Origin: Leptotrichia trevisanii DSM 22070
GTDB lineage: Bacteria > Fusobacteriota > Fusobacteriia > Fusobacteriales > Leptotrichiaceae
NCBI RefSeq assembly: GCF_000482505.1
Contig: NZ_AXVL01000034.1
Span: forward strand, 1 to 32,960
Length of the DNA stretch: 32,960 bases
Direction of reading: 5' to 3'
Shown: positions 1 through 7,188 of the stretch, one piece after another
Layout of the letters: every line of letters starts with the position of its first letter
Numbering within the stretch: the stretch's first letter is position 1
Made by a program: the position numbers and the translations under genes
The notes under the pieces: generated by a model
The model's database searches: none
Told to the model about the DNA's origin: nothing
The model's input: the letters and a program-made list of their open reading frames with translations, nothing else

Positions 1-1
1 A

Positions 2-187
2 TACGCTTTATACAATGCTGCAAGACTAACCAGTATCTACTGCCCTGTATTTAAGGAACATCTTGCCAGAAAACGTTCTCAAGGTAAACATTTTAATGTT
101 GCCATATCTCACGTTGTTAAAAAATTAGTCAGAGTTATTTACCATTTACAAACTAAAAACGAACTTTTTAAAAATATCATTAATTAA
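2..187 (+). CDS. IS110-family transposase, C-terminal end (partial)
   Basis: The window opens inside an open frame that runs for 61 codons to a TAA. The peptide begins YALYNAARLTSIYCPVFKEH and continues with a basic stretch (LARKRSQGKHFNVA) and a hydrophobic helix (VVKKLVRVIYHL). This is the usual end of the Transposase_20 (PF02371) domain of IS110 transposases: an A-L-Y-x-A-A pattern, a conserved 'P' segment, a K/G-rich turn and a final 'LxRxIYxL' helix. Only the C-terminal part is visible; the catalytic RuvC-like DEDD domain lies to the left of the window. IS110 elements lack long inverted repeats, so I cannot place the right end of the element; it should be within the next hundred bases or so. 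Confidence 0.8.
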   Translation, partial: YALYNAARLTSIYCPVFKEHLARKRSQGKHFNVAISHVVKKLVRVIYHLQTKNELFKNIIN

Positions 188-448
188 CCATTTAAGTGAT
201 TTAAATTATTAAATTACCTATTTTGTTATGCAAAAATTTAAATAAATTCCTCAAAAAAATTTTTTGTTTTTTTTTGAAAAAAAAACTTGACATTATATAG
301 TTAGTCTTTTTATTTTCAGTTTTTATCAATAAATAATTATATCATATTTTTATCTCATTTTATAATTTTTATTTCCAACAAAAAAGACTACCTTGTTTTT
401 CAAGATAACCTTTAATTTTTTACCTATACACTTATGCTCAATTTTACT
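188..448. other. Non-coding AT-rich gap after the IS110 transposase
   Basis: There is no open frame of useful length on either strand. The stretch contains long A and T runs around 255-290 and a hairpin at 383-413 (listed separately). The right end of the IS110 element should lie in here, but no terminal repeat can be seen. No toxin gene or toxin remnant is recognisable downstream of the antitoxin at 449-673. Confidence 0.5.
380..416 (-). terminator. Hairpin terminator after the antitoxin gene
   Basis: On the minus strand a 13-bp stem (arms at 401-413 and 383-395, with a few G-T pairs) encloses a five-A loop and is followed by a run of T. It lies about 35 bases after the stop of the antitoxin gene at 449-673, so it probably ends that transcript. 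Confidence 0.6.
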
Positions 449-673
449 TTATATTTCATTTTCAAGCCCTAACTCTTTTACAGAATCATCAAAATCCACA
501 AAATCCCCTGTACTTTCCTCAATAACTTTATCCAATGCAATCGCATCTTCATAGTCTTCAATTTGCTCCCTTATCAGTTCAAGAATAAATTCATTTTCAC
601 TTTTCCCATTTTCAGAAGCAATCTTGCTAAACTCTTTTTGCATTTCTGCTAGTATTTCTATTGTGTAAATCAT
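449..673 (-). CDS. Orphan ribbon-helix-helix antitoxin-like protein
   Basis: This 74-residue protein begins MIYTIEILAEMQKEFSKIAS, a short beta strand followed by a helix, and continues with SENEFILELIREQIEDYEDA. That is the strand-helix-helix layout of CopG/RelB/StbD-type antitoxins (compare the family pattern 'LPxELxxxLxxLAxxTGRSKSxYIREAIREYLEDLED'). The C-terminal acidic tail (FDDSVKELGLENEI) resembles the toxin-binding tail of RelB-like antitoxins, which often ends in a 'LKELGL' motif. In such pairs the RelE/ParE toxin usually follows directly, but here a hairpin terminator follows and then IS110 DNA. The toxin has therefore been lost, or the protein acts alone as a small repressor. The DNA-binding assignment is from fold pattern only. 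Confidence 0.6.
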   Translation of the reverse strand: MIYTIEILAEMQKEFSKIASENGKSENEFILELIREQIEDYEDAIALDKVIEESTGDFVDFDDSVKELGLENEI

Positions 674-825
674 TTTTAGTCCCCAAATTCTTAATATGAT
701 TTTTTATTTTATTATAATATATAAAAAAAATCATTTTCAATTAAATTTTTTTAAATTCCCCATTGTCATTTTACACTTTTTTTGATAAAATTGATATATA
801 AAAATTTAATTTGAAAGGAAATAAA

Positions 826-1578
826 ATGGATAATAAAAATCAACAAATAATTGACGCCAGCTTGATAATCAAGATTATTTATAAAAATAAATTTTTAATC
901 GCTTTAACTACGATAATAGTTGTAATACTTTCTACAGCTTTTGTCTTTGTGAACAAATCCTTTAAATCAGACATTACCCTTTATGGAAATGATAAAGTTC
1001 TTACTGAAATTGGAGAAAATTCACAGTTTTCACTAAATTCATTTGACTTTTACTCATACTTGAAAAAAAATTCAAAAACTTTAAGAAATGTAAATTTACC
1101 AGAGGATAAGTTCTTTAAGGAAATGACAACAAGATTGACAGCACAGTCAGAAAATAACGATCCAACGGTAAAAGTAAAATTCACTACAAATAACAAAACT
1201 GAAGGGGAAAATTTTGCAAAAGAGTACCCGGCACTTGCACAGGGCTATCTGCTTGAAAGAAAAAATAACTTTTTGGATACACAAATAAAATTATTGGAGC
1301 AGCAATATAGCTTTTTAACGCAAAATATTGATATCCGAACTACAAAAGACTCTTTAACAGACACATTAGTATCAAGATTGGCATATTACCGTCTATTAAA
1401 AAATGACTCAAATCCAGTTGTTAAATACGTAAATTCAATAACAAAACCTGCATTGAATAAAAAGCTGGTTATAGCCGGTTCTCTGTTTTTAGGACTATTT
1501 TTAGGAATTTTAATTGCATTTATGAAAGAATTTTCTAATACATTAGACTGGGAAGACATCAAGAAAAAAAGAAATTAA
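826..1578 (+). CDS. Wzz-like polysaccharide chain-length determinant protein
   Basis: The 250-residue product has one membrane helix near residues 20-43 (KFLIALTTIIVVILSTAFVF), a long extracytoplasmic helical region and a second helix close to the C-terminus (AGSLFLGLFLGILIAFM) preceded by a Pro/Asn-containing segment. Two terminal helices around a large periplasmic domain are the hallmark of Wzz/Wzc polysaccharide co-polymerases (PF02706), which set the length of O-antigen or capsule chains. No kinase domain follows, so this is a Wzz type and not a full Wzc. The ATG at 826 has an AAAGGAA ribosome site five bases upstream; an in-frame TTG at 811 would include that site and is less likely. No polysaccharide genes lie next to it in this window. 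Confidence 0.65.
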   Translation: MDNKNQQIIDASLIIKIIYKNKFLIALTTIIVVILSTAFVFVNKSFKSDITLYGNDKVLTEIGENSQFSLNSFDFYSYLKKNSKTLRNVNLPEDKFFKEMTTRLTAQSENNDPTVKVKFTTNNKTEGENFAKEYPALAQGYLLERKNNFLDTQIKLLEQQYSFLTQNIDIRTTKDSLTDTLVSRLAYYRLLKNDSNPVVKYVNSITKPALNKKLVIAGSLFLGLFLGILIAFMKEFSNTLDWEDIKKKRN

Positions 1579-1584
1579 TAAAAT

Positions 1585-1626
1585 TAAAGGGATTATCTCA
1601 CATTCTGAGGCAATCCCTATTTTTTA
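1585..1626. terminator. Bidirectional terminator between convergent genes
   Basis: A hairpin with arms AGGGATT (1588-1594) and AATCCCT (1612-1618), extended by an inner CTCA/TGAG pairing, is followed by T runs on the plus strand and by AATTTTATT on the minus strand. It lies between the stops of the converging Wzz-like and PHP-phosphatase genes and can serve both. Confidence 0.8.
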
Positions 1627-1629
1627 TTT

Positions 1630-2487
1630 TTAACCTATCTCAACCATTTTTCTCTTTCTCTTATCAAAGGTTACCATTTCAGTAATTCCAAATTCCTTTG
1701 CATATTCCCCAGCTTCCTTTATTTTCATTCCAACATGCTCAGAATAATGTGAATCACTTGACAAAATCACAGGAATATCATATTTTTTCACATATTCCAT
1801 GAAATCCCTGTACGGAGTAATTTCTTTGATTGGATAACGATAAAACGTCCCTGTGTTTATATCCACAACCATGTTATTTTTTTTCAAACATCTAGCCGTA
1901 CTTTCAAGCAAGCTGTCAACATCTCTTTTTTCTGGAATATTTCTAAATAATCTCAAATTAAACGGATGTCCTAAAATATCATACATTCCAGTATTTGCAA
2001 CATCCTCAATCTCTTTTGCATAATCCTTCCAAATCTGCACCAAATCTTCATCAATAAATTTATGCTTCAAAGCACTGAAATCAAATCCCCAACCCTTAAT
2101 AAAATGAATCGAAACAATTAGATAGTCAAAATCATATTTAGACAATATTTCCTTAACTTTCTCCTGATTTTTAAAATTACACACTTCAATTCCAAATTTT
2201 ACTGGATACCCCTTTGATTTCAATTTATCTATAAAATCTCTGTATTCATCCAATGTATGGACAAATTTTGTTTTCTGCTCAAGCCATTTTTTCTGGAAAT
2301 TCCCAGTTTCACTGTCATCCAAAATCAGCTCATCATAATACAAATCCTTAAATTCCTTAAATCCATGGGTATGCTCCGTTATCCCTATTTCCGAAAGCCC
2401 CATTTCTTTTGCCTTTTCAAAAAACGGATTTACGTAATCCTCATCATAACTCCCATATTCAAAATGCATGTGATAATCCACCAGCAT
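1630..2487 (-). CDS. PHP-domain phosphatase, histidinol-phosphatase-like
   Basis: The 285-residue protein carries the metal-binding motifs of the PHP superfamily in order: VDYHMHFEYG (residues 3-12), ITEHTHG (about 36-42), GIEVC (about 99-103), VSIHFIKGWGFD (about 126), DILGHPFNL (about 170-178) and LSSDSHYSEHVG (about 243-254). The His/Asp/Glu residues in these motifs bind a trinuclear metal centre that hydrolyses phosphate monoesters. Length and the 'SDSHxxxxVG' ending match HisK-type histidinol-phosphatase (HIS biosynthesis step eight), but many members of this clade act on other substrates, and no his genes are nearby. The start ATG has a GGAGATATT ribosome site. The gene converges on the Wzz-like gene and ends at the shared terminator. 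Confidence 0.8.
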   Translation of the reverse strand: MLVDYHMHFEYGSYDEDYVNPFFEKAKEMGLSEIGITEHTHGFKEFKDLYYDELILDDSETGNFQKKWLEQKTKFVHTLDEYRDFIDKLKSKGYPVKFGIEVCNFKNQEKVKEILSKYDFDYLIVSIHFIKGWGFDFSALKHKFIDEDLVQIWKDYAKEIEDVANTGMYDILGHPFNLRLFRNIPEKRDVDSLLESTARCLKKNNMVVDINTGTFYRYPIKEITPYRDFMEYVKKYDIPVILSSDSHYSEHVGMKIKEAGEYAKEFGITEMVTFDKRKRKMVEIG

Positions 2488-2698
2488 AATATCTCCTCAC
2501 CTTCTGCATAGTAAATTTTTTTAATTTTTAACTGATAAAAACAAATCAGGATTTAAATGAAATAATTATAAGTTTTAAGTTCAATTTTAAAATAAATTTC
2601 TATATTTTATAAATAAAAATCATATATAAAGGAAAAAGCCATTCCAAAATTTATCATTTTGAAACAGCCTTTCTTTAAACAAAAAATTAATTAATCGA

Positions 2699-2896
2699 TT
2701 ATTGAGAAATTACATTTGTTGCTTGAGGTCCTTTTGGTCCTTCTTCTACATCAAAGCTTACTTCTTCACCTTCGTTAACTGTTTTGAATCCTTCTTTATT
2801 GATTTTTGAGAAATGTAAGAAATAATCATTCCCATCTTCTCCTGAAATAAATCCAAATCCTTTTTTGTCGTTAAACCATTTTACTTTACCTAACAA
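2699..2896 (-). CDS. Cold-shock protein, CspA family
   Basis: The 65-residue product starting (M)[16 protein letters not shown] is a single cold-shock (OB-fold) domain with both nucleic-acid-binding motifs: RNP1 (KGFGFI) and RNP2-like (DYFLHFSKI). These small proteins bind single-stranded RNA and melt secondary structure. I place the start at the TTG at 2896: it sits seven bases after a perfect AGGAGG, gives the normal family length and aligns with the usual 'MxGxVKWFN' opening. The longer frame from 2926 would translate through the ribosome site. The promoter is about 90 bases upstream, leaving a leader with repeated motifs. Confidence 0.92.
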   Translation of the reverse strand: MLGKVKWFNDKKGFGFISGEDGNDYFLHFSKINKEGFKTVNEGEEVSFDVEEGPKGPQATNVISQ

Positions 2897-2931
2897 AGTA
2901 TTACCTCCTAAAATTTTACACCTCAAACAAC

Positions 2932-2976
2932 TGTTACTGTTACAAATATATATTTTTTGTTACATGTTACTTGCTT
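2932..2976. repeat. Four TGTTAC motifs in the cold-shock gene leader
   Basis: Read on the plus strand, the leader has two adjacent TGTTAC copies, an A/T spacer containing AAATATATATTT, and two more GTTAC copies (the first preceded by T). In the transcript these are GTAACA motifs. They could be a protein site or a structural element of a cold-shock leader; function unknown. Confidence 0.4.
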
Positions 2977-2992
2977 TTGGTTATCTGAAGTT

Positions 2993-3001
2993 ATTATACC
3001 A
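2993..3001 (-). promoter_or_regulatory. Extended -10 promoter of the cold-shock gene
   Basis: On the minus strand the sequence GTGTGGTATAAT gives a perfect -10 (TATAAT, 2993-2998) with an upstream TG one base away, an extended -10. The -35 at the 17-bp position is poor. Transcription should start near 2986, leaving a leader of about 90 nt before the TTG at 2896. Confidence 0.6.
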
Positions 3002-3113
3002 CACTTTTTCAAAAAAGAATAGTCCTTTTTTTCAAAATTTTATTTTTTTTTAAGAAAATATTATAAAAAATTAATCAAGCCTAACTTTTAGTAAACATTT
3101 ATTGTCACAGCCC

Positions 3114-3142
3114 TTGTAATTTATTCAAAAACAATATAAAAT
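3114..3142 (+). promoter_or_regulatory. Promoter of the small lipoprotein gene
   Basis: TTGTAA (3114-3119) and TAAAAT (3137-3142) are separated by exactly 17 bases, about 37 bases before the ATG of the lipoprotein gene at 3180. Confidence 0.5.
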
Positions 3143-3179
3143 ATATACTAAGAATAAATTGAAAAGGACGTGGTAATTT

Positions 3180-3692
3180 ATGAATTTAAAAAAACAAATG
3201 TTAATCAGTACATTTGCGATATTAGCAATAATGAGCTGTGGAAAAAAAGATGAAGCCCAAAATGCGGATCAGGATGAAATTCAGATTGAACAACAAAGTG
3301 CCGATGCTACAACTAACAATTCCCAATCTAACCCACAGGAAGCACAGCCAGTTGTAGAATCCTCTGAAACTATTAACGAAAATGCCAACAATCAGCCTCC
3401 TTCTCAAGTAAAACCAGAAGAAGTAAAGGCTAGCCAGACTTTACAACATGTGGACAAACTTATTGGTAAGGAAATCCCAATGGAAGATAGAATTTTAGTA
3501 TTTTCTAAAGAAAACAACCAATACAAGATAACTTATAAAGGTGAATCTGAAAATGGAATGCAAACAGATACCAAAAATCTTACTTTTAATGAAAAAAACG
3601 ACAGTCTGACAGATGGTACCTATACATTTAAACTGAATAAAAATAAATTAGGCTTATACGCTGGAAATCAATTCATATTTACAGTTGACTAA
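3180..3692 (+). CDS. Small lipoprotein of unknown function
   Basis: The 170-residue product has a lipoprotein signal: a short basic start (MNLKKQ), a hydrophobic core and a lipobox ending IMSC at about residues 17-20. It should be exported and lipid-anchored. Residues about 21-90 are low-complexity, rich in Gln, Asn, Ala and Glu, and look like a flexible linker. A compact C-terminal part (about 95-170) has alternating beta-like segments (RILVFSKENNQYKITYKG, DGTYTFKLNKNKLGLYAG), which suggests a small beta-sandwich or barrel. I do not recognise a family. It has its own promoter and terminator and stands alone between the cold-shock gene and the island. Confidence 0.75.
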   Translation: MNLKKQMLISTFAILAIMSCGKKDEAQNADQDEIQIEQQSADATTNNSQSNPQEAQPVVESSETINENANNQPPSQVKPEEVKASQTLQHVDKLIGKEIPMEDRILVFSKENNQYKITYKGESENGMQTDTKNLTFNEKNDSLTDGTYTFKLNKNKLGLYAGNQFIFTVD

Positions 3693-3718
3693 TCCCATCA
3701 AGATTAATTCCTAGAAAT

Positions 3719-3770
3719 ACACTCAAGTAGTTAAATTATAGATTTTTGTAGCTACCTGAGTGTTTTTTTT
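3719..3770 (+). terminator. Rho-independent terminator of the lipoprotein gene
   Basis: The arms ACACTCA-GTAG and CTAC-TGAGTGT pair with one unpaired base on each side and a long loop, followed directly by eight T residues. It lies 27 bases after the stop at 3692. Confidence 0.85.
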
Positions 3771-3900
3771 GTAATTGTATTCATATTTAATACTGATAGT
3801 AAACCCTATTTAAATAACGAATTTATTATAAATCTTTTTGGTAAAGGATTAAAACCTAGTATTTATGTAATTTCCTTAAAAAGCAGTTTTAATTGATTTG

Positions 3901-3930
3901 TACTATTTAAATAGCAAATAGTATAAAATT
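3901..3930. repeat. Island hairpin repeat, copy 1
   Basis: A 30-base element with a palindromic stem (TACTATTT and AAATAGTA) and trailing TAAAATT. The same element occurs at 14279-14308; the differences between the two copies fall in a five-base block in the loop. Both copies have the same orientation and both end exactly 25 bases before the stop-codon end of a minus-strand island gene. No T run follows on either strand, so it is not an ordinary intrinsic terminator. Confidence 0.6.
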
Positions 3931-3955
3931 AGAAAAATTAATAAATTTCAATTTT

Positions 3956-4840
3956 TTATTCAATCGTAATTTTTCTTGGAATAATCCTTTTTTTCTGAGC
4001 AATTTCCCTATCTTTCCCCAAATTATCCAAAATTTTGATTAAATACTGATAAAGTTCCTCGTTACTATGATTCTCATGTTCCATTTGTAATTTTAAATTA
4101 ACATAGGCAATTATAACATCTCTCTCCACACTTCCGTTTAAGCAATTTACATAAAAATTAACATCATAAATATCCAAATTTGCCTTTTTGGAAGCCTCTT
4201 TTCCAAATAGTTCCAAAATTTTAGGATGAAGTGTCCCAAATTCATGTCTTGAAGAACATTTTGTATTTATCAGTTCCAGCAAGTTAAAATCACGTCTTAA
4301 ATCTATAAAACTATTATAATCATTTCTAAGTTCCGCCCCAACTCTTGTAATAAATCGTGTTATTTCAATTTCTCCAATTTTCTTTCTTCTAGTATTTTCA
4401 ATATTATCAGCACTCACTTCTAATTGATTATTCAAATCAAATTCATTTTTAGTAAATCCATCTTCATTCTTTATTTCAATATTTTCTCCATTATTCAAAA
4501 TTTCTAGTGAAAAATCAGCACTTCTAACATAAAATTTTCTTTCTTCAAAGTCTGAAAGCAACTTTAGTTTTAAAACATATCTATTCTCGATTTCAGGCAT
4601 ATCAAATTTATAATCCTCATTCATCCAAAAAATTTTTCCACCACATTTCACAATTCCTTTTGTTACTGTCACTTGCTTATTTTCTGTATCTGCAACAAGA
4701 TTAAATCCTGAAATTATTCCATCTTTTCTATCCAAATACAATAATTCTGTCAATTCAGCTGGATTATCCCTCAATAAATCAAGTGCCTCCTTACTTATTA
4801 CCTGTCCAGTCCCAAATATCGGATACTTATTTTCAACCAT
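3956..4840 (-). CDS. Putative baseplate/tail-fibre-like protein of the injection island
   Basis: The 294-residue protein has no signal peptide or membrane helix. Residues 5-75 (YPIFGTGQVISKEALDLL, then DGIISGFNLVAD, VTVTKGIVKCGGKIF) resemble N-terminal domains of phage baseplate and tail-fibre proteins, where a 'G.v.GF.v......vtV..G.a...G' pattern forms a beta-domain binding the baseplate. The middle part (about 90-165) is beta-rich; the C-terminal 130 residues are helical and highly charged, with a conserved-looking IDLRRDFNLLELIN segment. It starts 23 bases after the sheath-like gene stop, with GGGGG just upstream of its ATG, so the two are co-transcribed. Order after the sheath gene and the phage-like N-terminus suggest a structural or adaptor role; I cannot assign it to TssK, TssE or TssF with confidence. 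Confidence 0.45.
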   Translation of the reverse strand: MVENKYPIFGTGQVISKEALDLLRDNPAELTELLYLDRKDGIISGFNLVADTENKQVTVTKGIVKCGGKIFWMNEDYKFDMPEIENRYVLKLKLLSDFEERKFYVRSADFSLEILNNGENIEIKNEDGFTKNEFDLNNQLEVSADNIENTRRKKIGEIEITRFITRVGAELRNDYNSFIDLRRDFNLLELINTKCSSRHEFGTLHPKILELFGKEASKKANLDIYDVNFYVNCLNGSVERDVIIAYVNLKLQMEHENHSNEELYQYLIKILDNLGKDREIAQKKRIIPRKITIE

Positions 4841-4863
4841 TTTTCCCCCATTTTTTTATCTTA

Positions 4864-7029
4864 CTAATTTTTATTAATTTCAACTTGTAAATTCTTCAAG
4901 TTTCCTGCAAAAGTTATATTTAACTGGCAAATTCCATTATCCACATCAATTATATGCGACAAGTCATCCCCTTTTTGCATAATTCCATTTACAAATTTTG
5001 TATCTTTTAACCATACTGATTTCTGACTTTCAGGATTTGTGCTGAAAAATATATTCAACTTGTCTTCCTTAAAGTCTGTTGTTATAAACCTTAGCGTTCT
5101 TTCGATATACGTTGTCGTAAGTGTCTTGTAAAGCGGTTCATAACCTCCATCCAGATTTTTTAGCAAAGTTCTTGCCTTGTATACAACTATATTCCGTATT
5201 TTTTCACGTGCCACATTCGCATTATCCGATGAAAATACAAATCCATAGTTAAACTGATTTATCCTATCTTTTATTGTATTTGTAAATCCTGATATTTCCT
5301 TAGACATTGTTGTTTTTGTATGATAAGAATTGTCCTTTTCCTCAATATCAAAACGTACTCCTGGATACTGTGGTGATACGTTTGAAAATCTTTCTTTCAA
5401 GTAATTTGGACATTGCGTAGCACCAATTATTCCAGCTGCAACATATGACGCATCAACATATACGCCTTCTATCCAGAATTTTAACAAATCTTCCTGTTCT
5501 TTTGAAAGTGATACCCCTGTTTCTTCTTCAAATTTCATTTTATAATCCAGCATAACACCTGATTTATCCTTTGGAATTATAGTAAAATTAGGAATTACTG
5601 GTATTAAATATTCAGAATATTTCTGATTTTCCAACACTTGGGTCTTTTCAATATATTTATCCACACCCATTGTAGCTAGATTGTCAAACGAAGTTTCAGG
5701 CTTTCCTTCAAAATTAAAAAATACTTGAACTCTATATTCTGCCAGCACAGTCATTAAATTTGTCAAAACTTCAACTGTATTTTTCTCAGTTTTCTCATCT
5801 TTTTTACTCCCCATAAATCTTTCACGAACTTTTTTCTCAGATTTTTTCATCTCCAAATCAACATTTGGATAAATCCCAAACCATACAGTATTGTTAAAAT
5901 CATTCTTTTCATTAGTTGTGTTCAAAAATGCTCTCAATTTATCCTTATTTCCAGCCTTTACAATCATTTCAGGCTTTATATTTGTAATCAAAAGCGTCGG
6001 TTTCATAAGCCCCATTCTCACATCATACTGTTCAAAAAACATTTTTACACCCAATATTTTTTCAATCAGAGGTTTCGCAATTTTTATAAAATCCTCCTGT
6101 GCCGACTTATAAAACGCCAAATAATTGTTATAATTTTCAACTTCCTGCTCAGGATCAACATCCACAAATGTCTTTGCAAGCGGCACAAACGTTCTAACAA
6201 CCAAATCGCTAATATATTTATTCGGCTCATCTGTCACATTTTCATAGTCATCTTTAAAAGCCTCAACTAGAGCCGTCGTATTTTTCTCTTCAATCATTGC
6301 AAGTGAAGTTTGATTTTCCTGCTTATACTCAATTACTTCAAGTTCCCCTTTTTCTCCTACTTGCAGCATTCCCAGCTTTATTTTCTCTGATTTAAAATTA
6401 TTTGTATCATTTCCAATTAAAAGCCGAGTTTTTATATCTTCAATCGCAAGTGGCAACATCCCAAGTACATTACTGTAATTTTCCGAAGCCTCCTCAAATT
6501 TTGAGTTAAGTTTATCCCCTAATTCCAGTTTTTTAGGATTCTCATCATCCAATTCTTCATATTTCTGATAAATATACGCAATCTCTTTTCTCGTTTGTTT
6601 AATATCCTCGATAACCTTTTTCGGTGAAATTAACTCCAAAATATTTTCAAACTTAAAATCCACATTCCTGTTCCCTTGCGACTTTCTAGCCTCAATCAAG
6701 GTACTAAGCATTTTAAAAAACGTATTTCCATTATTAATCTTAATTTCTGTCACAAGATCCTCAGGCACTCCCTCCGGCTTTTTCAAAATATACTTAATAC
6801 TCTGACTCTCTGCATCAAAATAACTGTACACCTTTGGATCAAATTTTTCCAAAAATTCCTCAAAACTCCCAACTAAAAGGTGCTTGTTAATCTCAATAAC
6901 ATTCTCATCATCCAGCGAATCCATATCCCTCGCATCATTAATAAGTGTCAAGATATCCATTTTCTCTGGATTAATTTCCTCAAATAAAATCGTTCGATTA
7001 GTCTGATTTATAACATTTTTATTCCCCAT
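4864..7029 (-). CDS. Putative contractile sheath protein, TssB-TssC-like fusion
   Basis: The 721-residue protein has no signal peptide or membrane segment. Residues about 45-200 follow the TssB/VipA pattern: a strand with FEEFLEKFDPKV, then SIKYI, then FENILELISPKKVIEDIKQT and a charged helix (family: 'FdevL..i.P.l...v.n......l.F.sl.DFsPd.v..qvp.L..l...R'). Residues about 230-721 follow TssC: VEVLTNLMTVLAEYRVQVFF with the start of a 'F...l.tmgvdkyi' segment, YSEYLIPVIPNF, the NQFNYGFVFSSDN part and a final strand GICQLNITFAGNLKNLQVEI like the TssC end. The combined length matches TssB plus TssC. I choose the ATG at 7029 because the duplicated copy at 8754 shares this start and AAAAGGAAA leader, while upstream codons diverge. 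The gene is followed by the baseplate-like gene. Assignment is by pattern; no profile was run. Confidence 0.5.
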   Translation of the reverse strand: MGNKNVINQTNRTILFEEINPEKMDILTLINDARDMDSLDDENVIEINKHLLVGSFEEFLEKFDPKVYSYFDAESQSIKYILKKPEGVPEDLVTEIKINNGNTFFKMLSTLIEARKSQGNRNVDFKFENILELISPKKVIEDIKQTRKEIAYIYQKYEELDDENPKKLELGDKLNSKFEEASENYSNVLGMLPLAIEDIKTRLLIGNDTNNFKSEKIKLGMLQVGEKGELEVIEYKQENQTSLAMIEEKNTTALVEAFKDDYENVTDEPNKYISDLVVRTFVPLAKTFVDVDPEQEVENYNNYLAFYKSAQEDFIKIAKPLIEKILGVKMFFEQYDVRMGLMKPTLLITNIKPEMIVKAGNKDKLRAFLNTTNEKNDFNNTVWFGIYPNVDLEMKKSEKKVRERFMGSKKDEKTEKNTVEVLTNLMTVLAEYRVQVFFNFEGKPETSFDNLATMGVDKYIEKTQVLENQKYSEYLIPVIPNFTIIPKDKSGVMLDYKMKFEEETGVSLSKEQEDLLKFWIEGVYVDASYVAAGIIGATQCPNYLKERFSNVSPQYPGVRFDIEEKDNSYHTKTTMSKEISGFTNTIKDRINQFNYGFVFSSDNANVAREKIRNIVVYKARTLLKNLDGGYEPLYKTLTTTYIERTLRFITTDFKEDKLNIFFSTNPESQKSVWLKDTKFVNGIMQKGDDLSHIIDVDNGICQLNITFAGNLKNLQVEINKN

Positions 7030-7047
7030 TTTCCTTTTAAAATTATT
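6836..7047 (-). repeat. Direct repeat copy A: 5' end of the sheath-like gene
   Basis: About 212 bases containing the ribosome site, start and first 67 codons of the sheath-like gene are repeated at 8561-8772 in the same orientation. By eye there are about eleven mismatches, nearly all in the distal third; roughly the last 95 bases up to and including the ribosome site are identical. A second block of similarity, the promoter region, is at 7071-7160. Confidence 0.9.
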
Positions 7048-7129
7048 TTCCATATTATATTTTAAACAATACTTCAAATAACTTCAATTCCCCTTTCTTT
7101 ATGTTTTTAATTTATTTTTAATTAATATA

Positions 7130-7158
7130 ATGATACACTATAATTAAGATTTTGTCAA
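7130..7158 (-). promoter_or_regulatory. Promoter of the sheath-like gene
   Basis: On the minus strand TTGACA (7153-7158) and TATCAT (7130-7135) are separated by 17 bases. The surrounding bases match the promoter at 8904-8932 closely, showing that the duplication included the promoter. Predicted leader about 95 nt. Confidence 0.75.
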
Positions 7159-7188
7159 TATCATTATTTTCAATTTTATTTTTAAATT

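Noticed and set aside
2257-2511. Plus-strand open frame over the PHP phosphatase
   Set aside because: It is the antisense of a gene with clear catalytic motifs, and its product has no protein-like pattern; similar shadow frames elsewhere were left out for the same reason.
2635-2680. Terminator of the cold-shock gene
   Set aside because: The region has AAAGGCTGTTTC and GAATGGCTTTTT on the minus strand followed by T residues, but the G/C parts of the arms do not pair (GGC against GGC), so I could not support a stable hairpin.
4864-7029. Sheath-like protein as a complete phage tail or prophage
   Set aside because: No capsid, terminase, portal, tail-tube, integrase or lysis genes are present in the window, and there are no attachment-site repeats at the borders.
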